64,000 nucleotides of DNA from Hepsetus odoe (lineage: Eukaryota > Chordata > Actinopteri > Characiformes > Hepsetidae). Positions 21,862-32,562 of this stretch are shown here, piece by piece. The stretch covers positions 2,114,445 to 2,178,444 of the forward strand of contig CM029372.1 of NCBI GenBank assembly GCA_017165825.1, read 5' to 3'. The position numbers were made by a program, and so were the translations under genes. Numbering within the stretch: position 1 is the first letter of the stretch; each line of letters begins with the position of its first letter. The notes beneath the pieces were generated by a model. It did not search any database, was not told where the DNA came from, and worked only from the letters and a program-made list of their open reading frames with translations.

Positions 21862-22989
21862 ATGAGGGAGAGAGTGAGGGCTGCAGATAAAAGGAGAGGT
21901 GAAAAGATGAGCTGTGCGCTTGTGACTGCATCTTACGATTCTTTGCCTGCCCGGCTGAGCCCCCCTCGGGTGAAAGATCAGCAAGGCACTCGAAGGCTTT
22001 CCTCTCCAAGGGGCTTGACAGTACCCGTCTCACCTGCACTGGCTTGTCGCCTCTCAACTCTGCCTGGACCCTACCTACTTTCTCCATTCCAGGAGACTGA
22101 AGACCTCCAGGAACGCCAACATCGGCAGCATCTCTCCCTGTCACTGGGTTCTGAAGCCTCACTGGCGCCCCCTGTGCCACAGGTGGGTGCTGCCCCACCA
22201 TGCTGCCGGGTGGTTGGTGTGGTACCACTTCTGCGTCTGATGCTGCTTATTTTCAGCTGCCTCTTTTGGGCAGCGGGATTAGCCATCTTCACCCTGGGCG
22301 TCTGGGCACAAGCTTCCCTGGCTGACTACATGCTGCTTTCTGCTAATCACTACCCCAACGCTCCAATGATACTGCTAGCCACAGGAGCCACTGTCACAAC
22401 CTGGGGTTTCCTGGGGTGTCTGGGGGTGGCAGCCAATCTGTCCTGCCTTCTGCGGGCCTATGGCCTCTTTCAACTGGCCACACTGATGGGTGGATTGGCA
22501 GCTGGATTGTCGGGGCTCTTCTACAGGGAAGACATTGCTGGAGGCTTCCGAATTGGCCTGCAAATGGCAGTGCATACATACGGAGAAGACGAGGGCCGTG
22601 CCAATGCTTTAGACGGCCTCCAGAGGGTGTTGAAGTGCTGTGGGGCGGAAGGGTGGCGCGATTGGCTTTTGTCTGAATGGGCTATAGAAGATGCGGTTAC
22701 ATCAATTGGTAGCTTTGGTAATGACACGTTACCTGTGTCAGTGCCTGACAGCTGCTGTATACATCGCAAAGGCTGCCATAACAGGCCTCTGCCACAGGGG
22801 AGTGGCATTGATGCAGTGGGCATTCACCAGCATGGTTGCTTCAGAAAAGTCTTCAGTTTTGTCAATGAAAATGTCTTCCACATTGCTGCTGCTGTGCTGG
22901 GGCTTGCTTTCACCCAAGTGGCAGGTATTGCCTTAGCATGTCTGCTTGCAAATCGCCTGTCTTCTCCACCTCAAAGGCAAGGTCACTAA
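21862..22989 (+). CDS. Tetraspanin, intronless, with long N-terminal extension (TSPAN6/7-like)
   Basis: A single open frame with four membrane segments (roughly residues 125-148, 170-192, 200-222 and 340-365 from the first ATG). Between the third and fourth is the large extracellular loop with the family signature LKCCGAEGWRDWL, PDSCC, KGC and HGCF (six cysteines). One N-glycosylation site (NDT) lies in the loop. Tetraspanins organise membrane microdomains with integrins and other partners. The layout and PNAPMILLATGA segment recall TSPAN6/7, but I cannot fix the orthologue. Two start codons are possible: 21862 and 21907 (MSCALV). I prefer the latter by position only. Either leaves over 100 cytosolic residues before the first membrane segment, where about 10-20 is usual. 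There is no intron in the coding region, unlike typical tetraspanin genes, which suggests an old retrocopy. AATAAA lies near 23030. Confidence 0.85.
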   Translation: MRERVRAADKRRGEKMSCALVTASYDSLPARLSPPRVKDQQGTRRLSSPRGLTVPVSPALACRLSTLPGPYLLSPFQETEDLQERQHRQHLSLSLGSEASLAPPVPQVGAAPPCCRVVGVVPLLRLMLLIFSCLFWAAGLAIFTLGVWAQASLADYMLLSANHYPNAPMILLATGATVTTWGFLGCLGVAANLSCLLRAYGLFQLATLMGGLAAGLSGLFYREDIAGGFRIGLQMAVHTYGEDEGRANALDGLQRVLKCCGAEGWRDWLLSEWAIEDAVTSIGSFGNDTLPVSVPDSCCIHRKGCHNRPLPQGSGIDAVGIHQHGCFRKVFSFVNENVFHIAAAVLGLAFTQVAGIALACLLANRLSSPPQRQGH

Positions 22990-23458
22990 CTAATGTCAGA
23001 AATGTCACACTTACAAGAGAGGGCACTTCTAAATAAATTCTACAAAAAACGTAATTAGTCTGAAAAGAGAGGGGATTTTAAAAAAATGAAGATTGATTCC
23101 AAAGGTGCTTTCTGTGTCTGCACATACAAGTATAAATAATTATAATGACTAAATCAGGAATATGCGCTTGTGATGAATCTCTGAGTAACATGCACATTTG
23201 TAATAATGCTTTCTTGTCTCTGTGCAGTAACATAAATAGATCAGTGCATAGAATTGCAGTGGCATGATATCATCTTAGTTGTGTGATGTTTTTTGAGGAG
23301 TTGTACAAGTAATGCCAGTAATCTAACCCATTTTAATCATAGAGAAAATAGATATCGAGATGATATGTAGGCATTTAGATCTTTAGCAATAGAAAATGTG
23401 TAGAAATTGTGTAAAGTTAAACCGGTTGCTCAAATTCTGTTTTTTTTTTTTAAGATTG

Positions 23459-23460
<2 letters not shown>
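22990..23460. other. Tetraspanin 3' flank, no further gene
   Basis: AT-rich. A likely polyadenylation signal (AAATAAATT) is near 23030. Nothing else recognised. Confidence 0.4.
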
Positions 23461-23509
<49 letters not shown>

Positions 23510-23840
23510 NNNNNNNNNNNNNNNNNNNNNNNNNNNNNNNNNNNNNNNNNNNNNNNNNNNNNNNNNNNNNNNNNNNNNNNNNNNNNNNNNNNNNNNNNNN
23601 NNNNNNNNNNNNNNNNNNNNNNNNNNNNNNNNNNNNNNNNNNNNNNNNNNNNNNNNNNNNNNNNNNNNNNNNNNNNNNNNNNNNNNNNNNNNNNNNNNNN
23701 NNNNNNNNNNNNNNNNNNNNNNNNNNNNNNNNNNNNNNNNNNNNNNNNNNNNNNNNNNNNNNNNNNNNNNNNNNNNNNNNNNNNNNNNNNNNNNNNNNNN
23801 NNNNNNNNNNNNNNNNNNNNNNNNNNNNNNNNNNNNNNNN

Positions 23841-23892
<52 letters not shown>
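23461..23892. repeat. AT microsatellite containing an assembly gap
   Basis: (AT)n runs flank 331 Ns at 23510-23840. Any open frame drawn through this stretch is an artefact of the repeat and the Ns. Confidence 0.95.
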
Positions 23893-23896
<4 letters not shown>

Positions 23897-23974
23897 CCTG
23901 AGCTAATCTGACTCATGTCAAAGAGTATATATATGTTTGGCTAGACATCAACAGGAGCAGGGTCACTTTAACAG

Positions 23975-24262
23975 ACTATAGTGGTTACTCAATGGTTAAT
24001 GGTTAGAGATGAGGGATTGCAACTGCAGGGTTGCCAGTTCAGCCCCCAGGACTGGCAGTAACAGTGGAGAGTGGCAGTGAACAACCCTCTCCCACTTCCA
24101 CATCTATGCCTGAAGTACCTTTGGGCAAGGCGCTTATCCCCATAACTGATCCCTGGGTTCAGGTACAGCCCTCTGCCCCTGTTCCTGTTGTGTTTTGGTT
24201 CCCGGAGTGTGTCTGAATGGGTTAAATGTAGATGCAAATTCACTGCTCAATGTTCACACACT
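23975..24262 (+). repeat. Diverged tRNA-derived SINE-like repeat
   Basis: Head TGGTTACTCAATGGTTAATG resembles an A box and GGTTGCCAGTTCAGCCCC a decayed B box. It then runs GTACCTTTGGGCAAGGCGC and GAATGGGTTAAATGTAGATG, a layout like SINE family B. Confidence 0.5.
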
Positions 24263-24908
24263 GTGAGTGCAAGCACAGGAATTTCATATTTAAGTTTTTT
24301 TTCACAGTTTCTAATAAGGCATGGCTTCAAAACTTAATTGCATTGACTGGATATTTTACCAGAATTAAATTTTTACCAGAATGAAACTTTTGCTTGCTTA
24401 ATTTAACAAGAAAGTGAAAAAAAACTCTCCCAACTCTTCCAAATACTTGTGTAACAGAAAGACCAGTCAGATACTTTTAGCAAAAATATAGAGTGTAAGA
24501 TATAAGATATGTTAGAATTTAATAAATGTAAGCAAATAAAGAAAATGATCAAAACGAAAGACTGTTTTCTCTTTTGGTAATTCTTCATTCAGCTGATAAT
24601 GTTTAACCGTTCTTCCATGTTTTATTTGGAAGTAAGCATAAATGAAGTCTGTGTTTTGTTAACTCAAAATTTAGAAAATTTGAAATTTAGAAATTTAGTG
24701 AACTCAAAATGTAAGGTGAGCAGCTTACACCTTTAAAGTTAAAATATCAAAATAATTAAACAATGTATAGTCTTGTGATGTCTACTACTTTTCACCACCA
24801 TTACAAACAATTATGATTATTTTTCTTTCAAGAACAGATTGGTTCACATCAGACTAGTTTGAAAGACTTTTGTTTACATCCTAACATTTGAAATTAAGGT
24901 AAAATTCA
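24263..24908. other. No feature seen
   Basis: AT-rich, with short local duplications of AATTTAGAAA near 24665-24705. No gene recognised. Confidence 0.4.
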
Positions 24909-25085
24909 TTTATAGCATTTAGCAGACTTACCCAGAGCAATTTACAATTCCTGATTACAGGGACAGTCTAGCTGGAGCAATTTGGGATTAAAGGTTTTGC
25001 TCAGGAAAACAGTGATGGCAGTGCTAGAGGTGGGATTTGAACCTGTGACCTCTTGGTCTTTAGGCAAGTATCCTATCCTTTTGCT
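24909..25085 (-). repeat. SINE family A copy
   Basis: Minus-strand copy: TTTAGCAGACTTACCCAGAG tail complement, CTGATTACAGGGACAGTC, GTGCTAGAGGTGGGATTTGA and AACCTGTGACCTCTTGGTC. Diverged. Confidence 0.7.
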
Positions 25086-25252
25086 TAATCAAATCCCTTT
25101 GGCTCTTCAATGTTCAAGCAAAATGTGTATTTTAATTTTGGTTTAAATCATTATAATCACAGTGACAAACTAAAAGTCCCAACAATGTCAATATGTTGAT
25201 GCTTGCTTGTCATCCTCTCAGGGCTCTGGTCCCAGCTAAATATACAATTTAC

Positions 25253-25278
25253 AAACACACACACACACACAAACACAA

Positions 25279-25314
<36 letters not shown>
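25253..25314 (+). repeat. CA microsatellite
   Basis: (CA)n with occasional AAAC interruptions, about 110 bases before the SELENOO start. Confidence 0.9.
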
Positions 25315-25315
<1 letters not shown>

Positions 25316-25426
25316 ACTTTTCCCTCTCACAGACAAGGCCCAACACAAGCAGTGTGTGTTATTTCTGCACACAACTGCTTTGCTGCGTCACTCTCTAACT
25401 GCCCCATTAATCCCGGCTCAGATTAA

Positions 25427-28400
25427 ATGACCCGGGTCACATGGGATCCCAGAAAAGCTTCCAGCAATCTGATAAAAGCCACGGGTGCAGTGTGTACATT
25501 TGCTCTAGAAACAATGGCCCAAATGGGCCAGACACCTCTACAGCGACTGCCTTTCAACAACATGGCTCTGAAGAAACTGCCTGTGGACAGTTCTCTGGAG
25601 ATCGGCTCTCGGACAGTCCGGGGGGCATGTTTTTCTTGGGTTGTACCACAGCCTCTGCTCAGGCCCCGTTTCGTGGCAGTGTCCTCAAGAGCCCTTGCAC
25701 TACTGGGACTGAGTGCTGAAGATGTGCTGACAGATCCGCATGGGCCAGAGTACTTGAGTGGCTCCAGATTACTGCCTGGCTCTAAGCCTGCTGCCCACTG
25801 CTATTGTGGGCACCAGTTTGGCCTGTTTGCAGGGCAGCTGGGCGATGGAGCTGTGTGTTATCTGGGAGAAGTGGAGGCTGGTGCAGACTGCACAGATCCT
25901 GAGGTGAGGAGTCCAAGTGGGCGGTGGGAGATTCAGGTCAAGGGTGCTGGACTGACTCCATACTCCAGGTACTGCAGTGCTGCCCACACCGCCTGGTTTA
26001 ACTTTGAAGTCATAATTGATCAAAACCAGTTATTGCATGATAAATACATCTAATACTGGGTTAAGAGCAGTTAGAAATGACTAAACAAATAGATCTGCAT
26101 TAATTGCATGAATGCACTTTATATCTATGAATAGTGTTTACTTCAGTTTGCTCACATTATTTGGTTTAATTAAGGGTAAGGCTCTTTATGGGCCTCTGAA
26201 GTTCCTCCACACCAGTCTTCTCAACGATGTCTTTACTGATCTTGCTTTAGACGCACAACCTTGCAGATCAGAAGCACAGATGCACAATCTCGCAGCAACA
26301 AGAAAAGGATTTCTATAAAGCTTAAATGCTTAAACCACGAAAATTTTTCAGTTTCAGAAACTGGACCTCAAACCATTATTAATAACAGATAAATAAATAA
26401 ATAGGTGTGTTTGTGTGTGTGATATTGTCAAGGCTGCAGTTAAGAAATCAAATTTTGTCTCAGATAGACACTCAGATGGACGTAAAGTTCTGCGCTCCAG
26501 CATAAGAGAGTTTTTATGCAGTGAGGCAATGTTTGCCCTGGGCATTCCCACCACTCGAGCTGGATCACTGGTGACATCTGACCTGTATGTCCAAAGAGAT
26601 GCATTTTACAGTGGCAATCCCAGACTGGAGAGGTGCTCTGTAGTCCTGCGCATTGCTCCCAGCTTTATCAGGTAGACTACACCTCTCTACTACTGTACAG
26701 CTACTGAATAATAGAACAAGCCATATCAAAGCAGTGTTGCACATGCTGTCAGGATTTCAGTCAAATCCTCAGGAGATGGTTCTCTGGAGGGAACATAGCC
26801 TAATTACAATGATATCTGTAATAATTTTGTACACACTGAGAATAGACTAGAGAATAGAGAATAGATCCTTTTCAGGCATCAGATTTCTGAAATTTATCTT
26901 TATCCATTTTTTGTTGTTGCAGGTTTGGCTCATTTGAAATTTTCCTGCCTGTTGATGACTTCACTGGAAGGCAAGGGCCTAGTGCTGGTCGCCACGATAT
27001 TCGAGCACAGTTACTCGATTACGTCATTGAGACATTTTTTTCTGAGATCCAGGCAAGGTACACAGACCGCATGGCCAGGAATGCTGCCTTCTTCAGAGAG
27101 GTGGGTGAACACAGTATTACTAAGCTTCCAATCTTACAAGCCTGTCATGTTATTTAATTTAAAATGAAACAAAGCACTATTACTATTATATGTCAATTGC
27201 ATGTGGTGTAGTGAATACATTGTATCAATTTAGAAAGCAGTGTGGAATCCTAGCTTTATGATTTATCCATCAGCTCTTCTATAAAGAGTGTTGTTGTGCA
27301 CAGGTGACCATACGGACTGCCAGACTGGTAGCCATGTGGCAGTGTGTAGGATTCTGTCATGGTGTTCTCAACACAGACAACATGAGCATCTTGGGCCTCA
27401 CTATTGACTATGGCCCTTTTGGCTTCATGGACAGGTCTTTTAACCTTTTTACATTTGAGAGTAGAAACTGCAATGAGAGATTAAACAAAAGACGCCAAGA
27501 CATCTGTTTGAAATAAGACAAAAAAGTGATGTAGAAGATACTGAATAGAAAACTGATAGACTGTAGACTGAACATAGATAAAGGCAAGACTTTTTGAATT
27601 AGCCATTAATTTTAAGGGTTTGTGATGGCATTATGTTTGCACTTAAGTTTAGGTTCGACCCTGAGTTTGTGCCGAATGCTTCAGATAGGAAGCAGCGTTA
27701 CTCCTTTGAGGCCCAGCCATACATATGCCATTGGAATTTGACACGTCTTGCAGAAGCACTGGGCTCCGAGCTGCAGGCATCCACAACAGGAGCCATCCTG
27801 GATGAATTTATAGTGCTGTACAAGAACTTTTACCTGGGCAACATGAGAAGAAAACTGGGGCTCTTGAGACTTCAGGAACCAGAAGATGAGGAACTAGTAG
27901 AGGATTTATTGAAGGTCATGCACAACACAGGTATTATAAAAAATTATGCATAGAGCAGTAGTATAGAGTAGACTAGTAGTAAAGTAGTATGTATTTCATA
28001 TGTAAATGAGCAAACTCTGGCCAGTACTAAGCCTTACTTCATCTGCCGTCTAATATCTGCCATCTTTCTAATTGATTCTAGTAGCATTTTAGCACCAAAC
28101 CTGCAGCAGCAGTTGTAAATATTTGAGTTTTAACAGACATTGTGTTTTTATTTATTTATTGTTTGTCATTAAGCTTTCTCTTCCCTTTGATAATAAAGGA
28201 TAAGCATAGTATAAAATTGGCCTTGGCCTGGTTCATAATCTTCATTCAAGTTCAGAGTTTAAGGGGGTTGAGGTTAGAACTCTGTGTTCACAATAAACTA
28301 ATCTGAATATGAACCTTGCTTTGTGCGCTTGGGCACAAAGAAAAAAATGATATGTTGAGAACATAAAAATTTCCTTAAATTAACAAAGCTTCTGTTTTAA

Positions 28401-31400
28401 TACCAGGTGCAGATTTCACCAACACTTTTCGTCTCTTGAGTTGTGTATCGTGCCCTCTGGTAGGGGAGACTGATAAGAGCAATGCTGGGTCTGTGGCTGA
28501 CCTGATCCTGGAACAGTGTGCCTCAGTGGAGGAGCTTAAGGTAGCTAATCATCCTAACATGGAGCCTCTGTGAGGGCACTTGTGCTATATCTGTATCTAA
28601 AGAGATACTGCATTTCATTATTTTGTATATACTCCTTGTCATGCTTGCCATACAGACAGTAAATTTACAGATGGTAAATAGAGATTAAAAATTTGCAGTG
28701 TAGTGTAGATTTAAGAGACAGTCATATTTCAAGGTTTGAAAGCCCTTTGGTTGAAAACAAAATAAATACACATCGACTACAAAGCACAGGGTAAAACATG
28801 GCCCATGTGCCCCAAACAGTGATTATATCTAAATGTGCCTCCACAGAGGATGTGGTTGTATTATTTTTTGACTTCCTAAATTAACAGGATGTCATTTGAC
28901 TGGGGCTTCAAAAACTTTGGTACAGTCTAGAAACTACTGAATGTACATTTACATTTACATTAACCATGATTTATTATGTACTTTATAAATTATGTAGTAT
29001 ACTGTAGCATGTGTGTGCTCTTTCCCCATATTTCTCTCCTAATTTCATGCTCTCAGCGCATAGCTCGAAAAGCAAAGAAGGAAAACTGGTAGGTTCACAT
29101 GATGAATCACTTGTTTACATTTTTAGTAACTGATTATTTAACTTTGTCATTTGCTTGTGTTAATTCATATTGTTGTATTTATCAGTAAGTGTTTACAGAG
29201 AGTAAACACTAATCAGCAGGCAGAAAGTGTTACACCATGATCAATGCTGATGAATAGTGTGCTCATTCAAACTCTTATTACAAATGCAAAATTATGAACC
29301 ACTGTTATACAGCTCATCATCTCACTACTAACATTTCATCAGTTAATTATGTTCGACCTCATCTGTGACCCTGCCTCCCCTCCTTCCGTCTCTTCTATTC
29401 CGTCTGAGCTACTGCTGCATGGTTCCTTCTAAAGTCTGATGAAACAAAAACACAACTGATGCATCAAATATATACAGAAACATCAAGGGCTTAGTTGACT
29501 AAATTACCATTATTGATGACTCTACATATTTGCAAGTAAAAGAAAATCATTAAGTGATAATCATTCATTTGTTTTTAAAACTACATAGCATGGACAGTAT
29601 TGATAAGTATTGATCCCTTTTACCGTGGTCTGAGATTATCTTTGCACTTAGGCAACCTCCATCTAAGAAAGTCGATCTAGTGTGCAGAAAAGAGCATCTT
29701 CATCATATCAAAGAAAGCAAAAGTGAAGTATCAGCTTCAGTTAATGTAGCCATGGCTGAATAGCAGCATTTTTTGTAGAAATTTGCATGGGCTTCCAGCA
29801 GTTCTGGAGATCTAAGCAAACAGTTAAAAGTATTAGGTCTTCACTTTCTTTGTAAAGTAAAACACTATAATTTAAACCAGCTATGGGATTTGGAGCAGTG
29901 AGCTTAATTTAGATCTTCAGAGTGAAAAGAAATAATTCTTATTCAACACGTTTCTCCTCAGTGAGCTGGAGATGATTCTGTCCATGGCACAAAGCAATGA
30001 AGGCTTGTTTAACATGACAGCCAATAGACCAGAGGTTGCCAAGCAACTGGAGAAGATTGGGAGGTGGAGGGATCTACTTGAGACCAATCAGGAGGACCTA
30101 AAATTCAAGCAGAGGAATAGCTGGCTGATATGGATAAACAGATACAGGCAAGGATAATTTAAGAATACATTTCAGTTATTAAGTAATGAGTGATCCCTTT
30201 ACCTCAGTCCAAGCTTTTTGTCATATTAAATTGTCAACAAGATCTCAAGCAATAGCACTCTTAATCTTTATATATTTTTAATTGCTGGAAATCCACTTTT
30301 TTTTTTTTATCATAGTAAACACTCCTATTCCATGTTTGCACAGGAAACGACTGATCCGTGAGTGTGATGGCATGAGTGACCCAGCTATTGTTGAAGAAAA
30401 TAGAGTTAGAGTTATGGGCTCCACCAATCCTGCTGTAGTGCTTCGAAACTACATTGTCCAGAATGCAATTGAATGGGCTGAGAATGGTGATTTCTCTGAG
30501 GTAAGAGGTAATTCTCTAAAACTTATAAAATCATCTGGAAATCAAAATGAATTGGTAATGAGGTTCTCACACTAAAAGGCCGCTAAAAATGTTCTACATA
30601 GTAATACGTAAGGCCATTTATAAATCACAGGCTTCTAGAGGGGCTGGCACGGTTGAGCATTGGGTAGCGCTGTCGCCTCATAGCAAGCAGATCTTGGGCT
30701 TGAGATCTTGGGTCGCTACCTGTATGGAATTTGTATGTACTCCACGTGTCTGTGTGGGTTTGCTTTGGTTTCTTCTCAAAAGACCTGCACGTTAGGTGGA
30801 TTGGAGATGCTAAAATGCCCCCTAGGGGTGTGAGTGTGTTTGTCTATTTATCTAGCTATGATGGACAGGCAGCCTGTCCAGGGTGTTTCCCCACCTTCAT
30901 GCTGTAAGAGCTGGGATACATTTCAGCACCTTGCTAAGAAAATAAGTGAATGAGAGCCATCTAGTGACTACAAGTTACCTAGAACAGCACTATATCTCTT
31001 CAATGAGAATGTCAGCAATAGCTTAAAAAGATAAATAGAGCAAAAAACTGTGTTGGGTTGGGACTGCAATGGCATCTACAAGGAAATGTTCAGTGTTTAT
31101 ATGCTTTTTTAGGGTTATTATTGCCAACACAGATTGATAAAATGGTCATTTAACTGTTCTCATTAATTGTTCTAATTGCTCAGCATTGGTGGTTCAGTGG
31201 TAGAATTCTCGCCTGCCATGCGGGAGGCCATGCATTCCCGGCCGATGCACAGCATTCTTTCAGGGGCAGTGGTGGCCTAGTGGTTAGGGAGTTGCCCTGG
31301 ATCGGAAGATTGTGGGTTCGATTCCCTCACCAATAGGTTGCCCTGATGTACCCTTGAGCAAGGTACCGTCCCCGTAACTGCTCCCCGGGTGCTTTCAATA

Positions 31401-31755
31401 GCTGCCCCCTGCTGCACATGTGTGTATGGGTGAAATGCAGAGTTTGAATTTCGCTGTGTTTCACAATGACAAGGGTTTGTCACTTTTACTTTATATAAAA
31501 TCTTTTATTTTTCTGTCTTCCTCGTTTTAGATTCAGCGCCTTTTGAAAGTTCTAGAGAAGCCATACTCCATCCAGCCAGAGATGAAGCAGCGTATTTGGC
31601 AGGGAAAAAGGGGACCATTTGATGCTAGAGACTGTACAGGGCAAAATGTGGCAGATGGTAGAGAAAAGAAAGGCACAGATGACTCTGACTGTCTCCCTTA
31701 TAACAGCAAGCCTCCAGAATGGGCAAGAGAAATCTGTGTCACATGATCATCCTAA
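25427..31755 (+). CDS. selenoo: Selenoprotein O (protein AMPylase), ten coding exons
   Basis: Exons: 25427-25968, 26468-26671, 26923-27100, 27304-27434, 27653-27930, 28407-28540, 29057-29088, 29962-30147, 30344-30500, 31531-31755. All phases join without stops, giving 688 residues (human about 669). SELENOO is a mitochondrial pseudokinase-fold enzyme that transfers AMP to proteins. Family landmarks: CGHQFGLFAGQLGDGA (exon 1), ADGRK-type HSDGRKVLRSSIREF (exon 2), HGVLNTDNMSILG with DYGPFGFMD (exon 4, metal and nucleotide region), VLRNYIVQNAIEWAE (exon 9). The last exon reads CVT-TGA-S-S-stop: TGA at 31744-31746 is selenocysteine at position 686. The start ATG is the first in frame; downstream ATGs are possible. 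The intron after exon 8 has a GC donor (CAG/GCAAGG). The last intron holds a tRNA-Gly relic and SINEs. Zebrafish has two SELENOO genes, and I cannot tell which this is. Confidence 0.93.
30640..30960 (+). repeat. SINE family C copy in SELENOO intron 9
   Basis: Head GGTAGCGCTGTCGCCTCATA is a tRNA-like A-box region. It is followed by GTGTCTGTGTGGGTTTGC, GGTGGATTGGAGATGCTAAA and CCTGTCCAGGGTGTTTCCCC. Other copies: 42735-42910 (minus), 47050-47165 (minus), 51237-51530 (plus). Confidence 0.75.
31183..31249 (+). pseudogene. tRNA-Gly(GCC) pseudogene
   Basis: The first 47 bases are a perfect-looking tRNA-Gly: GCATTGGTGGTTCAGTGGTA, then the anticodon arm with GCC (CTGCCATGC). The 3' acceptor strand GATGCA is present. 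The T-arm is damaged: the expected CGGGTTCGATTCCCGG is ATGCATTCCCGG, four bases short, which destroys the B box and T-loop. Length is 67 instead of 71. It is therefore non-functional. A family B SINE starts 12 bases downstream. Confidence 0.85.
31262..31490 (+). repeat. SINE family B, well-preserved copy
   Basis: tRNA-like head GGCAGTGGTGGCCTAGTGG (A box) and GTGGGTTCGATTCCCTC (B box). Then TGAGCAAGGTACCGTCCCCG, GCCCCCTGCTGCACATG, and tail TTTCACAATGACAAGGGTTT ending TCACTTTTACTT. Confidence 0.85.
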
Positions 31756-31864
31756 AGCCTCCCTGATGAACATACATACTTCAGAGAAGGGGAGAGTAGG
31801 TGGTGTAAGTATTTACCTACCCTTTTCTCTCTTTTTCTGCCAAAGGTAAGTTATCAGGGAGGCT
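31756..31864 (+). promoter_or_regulatory. Long stem-loop directly after the SELENOO stop
   Basis: Twelve bases, 31756-31767 (AGCCTCCCTGAT), pair perfectly with 31853-31864 (ATCAGGGAGGCT). An inner helix also forms between GTAGGT (31796-31801) and ACCTAC (31815-31820), extended by AGAGAA/TTCTCT. It starts nine bases after the selenocysteine TGA. It does not show the AUGA/GA quartet of a SECIS in the right place and is too close to the TGA to be one. It could act as a selenocysteine-redefinition stem-loop. A convincing SECIS was not found by eye in the following 3' UTR. Confidence 0.4.
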
Positions 31865-32115
31865 TTGCAGCACATGACACTCCAGTCCATGAATTAGAAA
31901 ATGCACAGCAAGAAATAGACTGTGAAAAACGAAAAACGTTCTGCTAATTTGGTTTGTGGTATCAAGCAAAAAAAATAAATTATAATAATAATTCCACATG
32001 ATCACAACACAACTGCTGTGCATTGATTTGATTTAGAATGAAGACTCAGATGCCCAGTCCTGTAGAGACTTGTCTGGGTATGATAAAGGAGTGTCCTGTC
32101 TGCGCGCACATGCAC

Positions 32116-32119
32116 ACAA

Positions 32120-32157
<38 letters not shown>
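32116..32157 (+). repeat. AC microsatellite
   Basis: Uninterrupted (AC)n in the SELENOO 3' flank. Confidence 0.9.
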
Positions 32158-32159
<2 letters not shown>

Positions 32160-32351
32160 GTTCTAAGGTTACTTAATATGTGTTTTGTATACAATTTATC
32201 CTTTAAACTGATCCAAAAGTTAAGCGCTCTAATCTCTACAATGCTTCATTTATAAATTGGTTTAATTTGCATTAAAGTATGAATTTCATATTTTTCTGCA
32301 ATTGTCTCTTCTGTAAGGAGATATAGCACAGCACAAAAGTAAACTTTTTTA

Positions 32352-32562
32352 GGGTGGTGGTGGTCTAGTGGTAGGGTACTTGGCTATGGACCTCTGGATC
32401 AAGAGGTCCCCGGTTCGAATCCCACCTCTAGCACTACCACCACTGGGTCCCTGAGCAAGACCCTTAACCCTGAGTTGCTCCAGGGGGACTGTCCCTGTAA
32501 TTAGGACATGTAAGTCGCTCTGGATAAGAGCGTCTGCTAAATGCCGTAAATGTAAATGTAAA
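32352..32562 (+). repeat. SINE family A, full-length reference copy
   Basis: Complete: A-box head GGTGGTGGTCTAGTGGTAGG, B box GGTTCGAATCCCACC, TGAGCAAGACCCTTAACCCT, CTGTCCCTGTAATTAGGACA, and the L2-type tail CTCTGGATAAGAGCGTCTGC with AAATGTAAATG units. Confidence 0.9.

Noticed and set aside
23396..23916. 150-170-codon frames through the AT repeat
   Set aside because: They are made of Tyr-Ile repeats and Ns. Artefact.
31756..31864. This stem-loop as the SELENOO SECIS element
   Set aside because: The AUGA here is about 22 bases from the Sec codon and lacks the opposing GA and the apical AA/CC arrangement. It is described only as a stem-loop.
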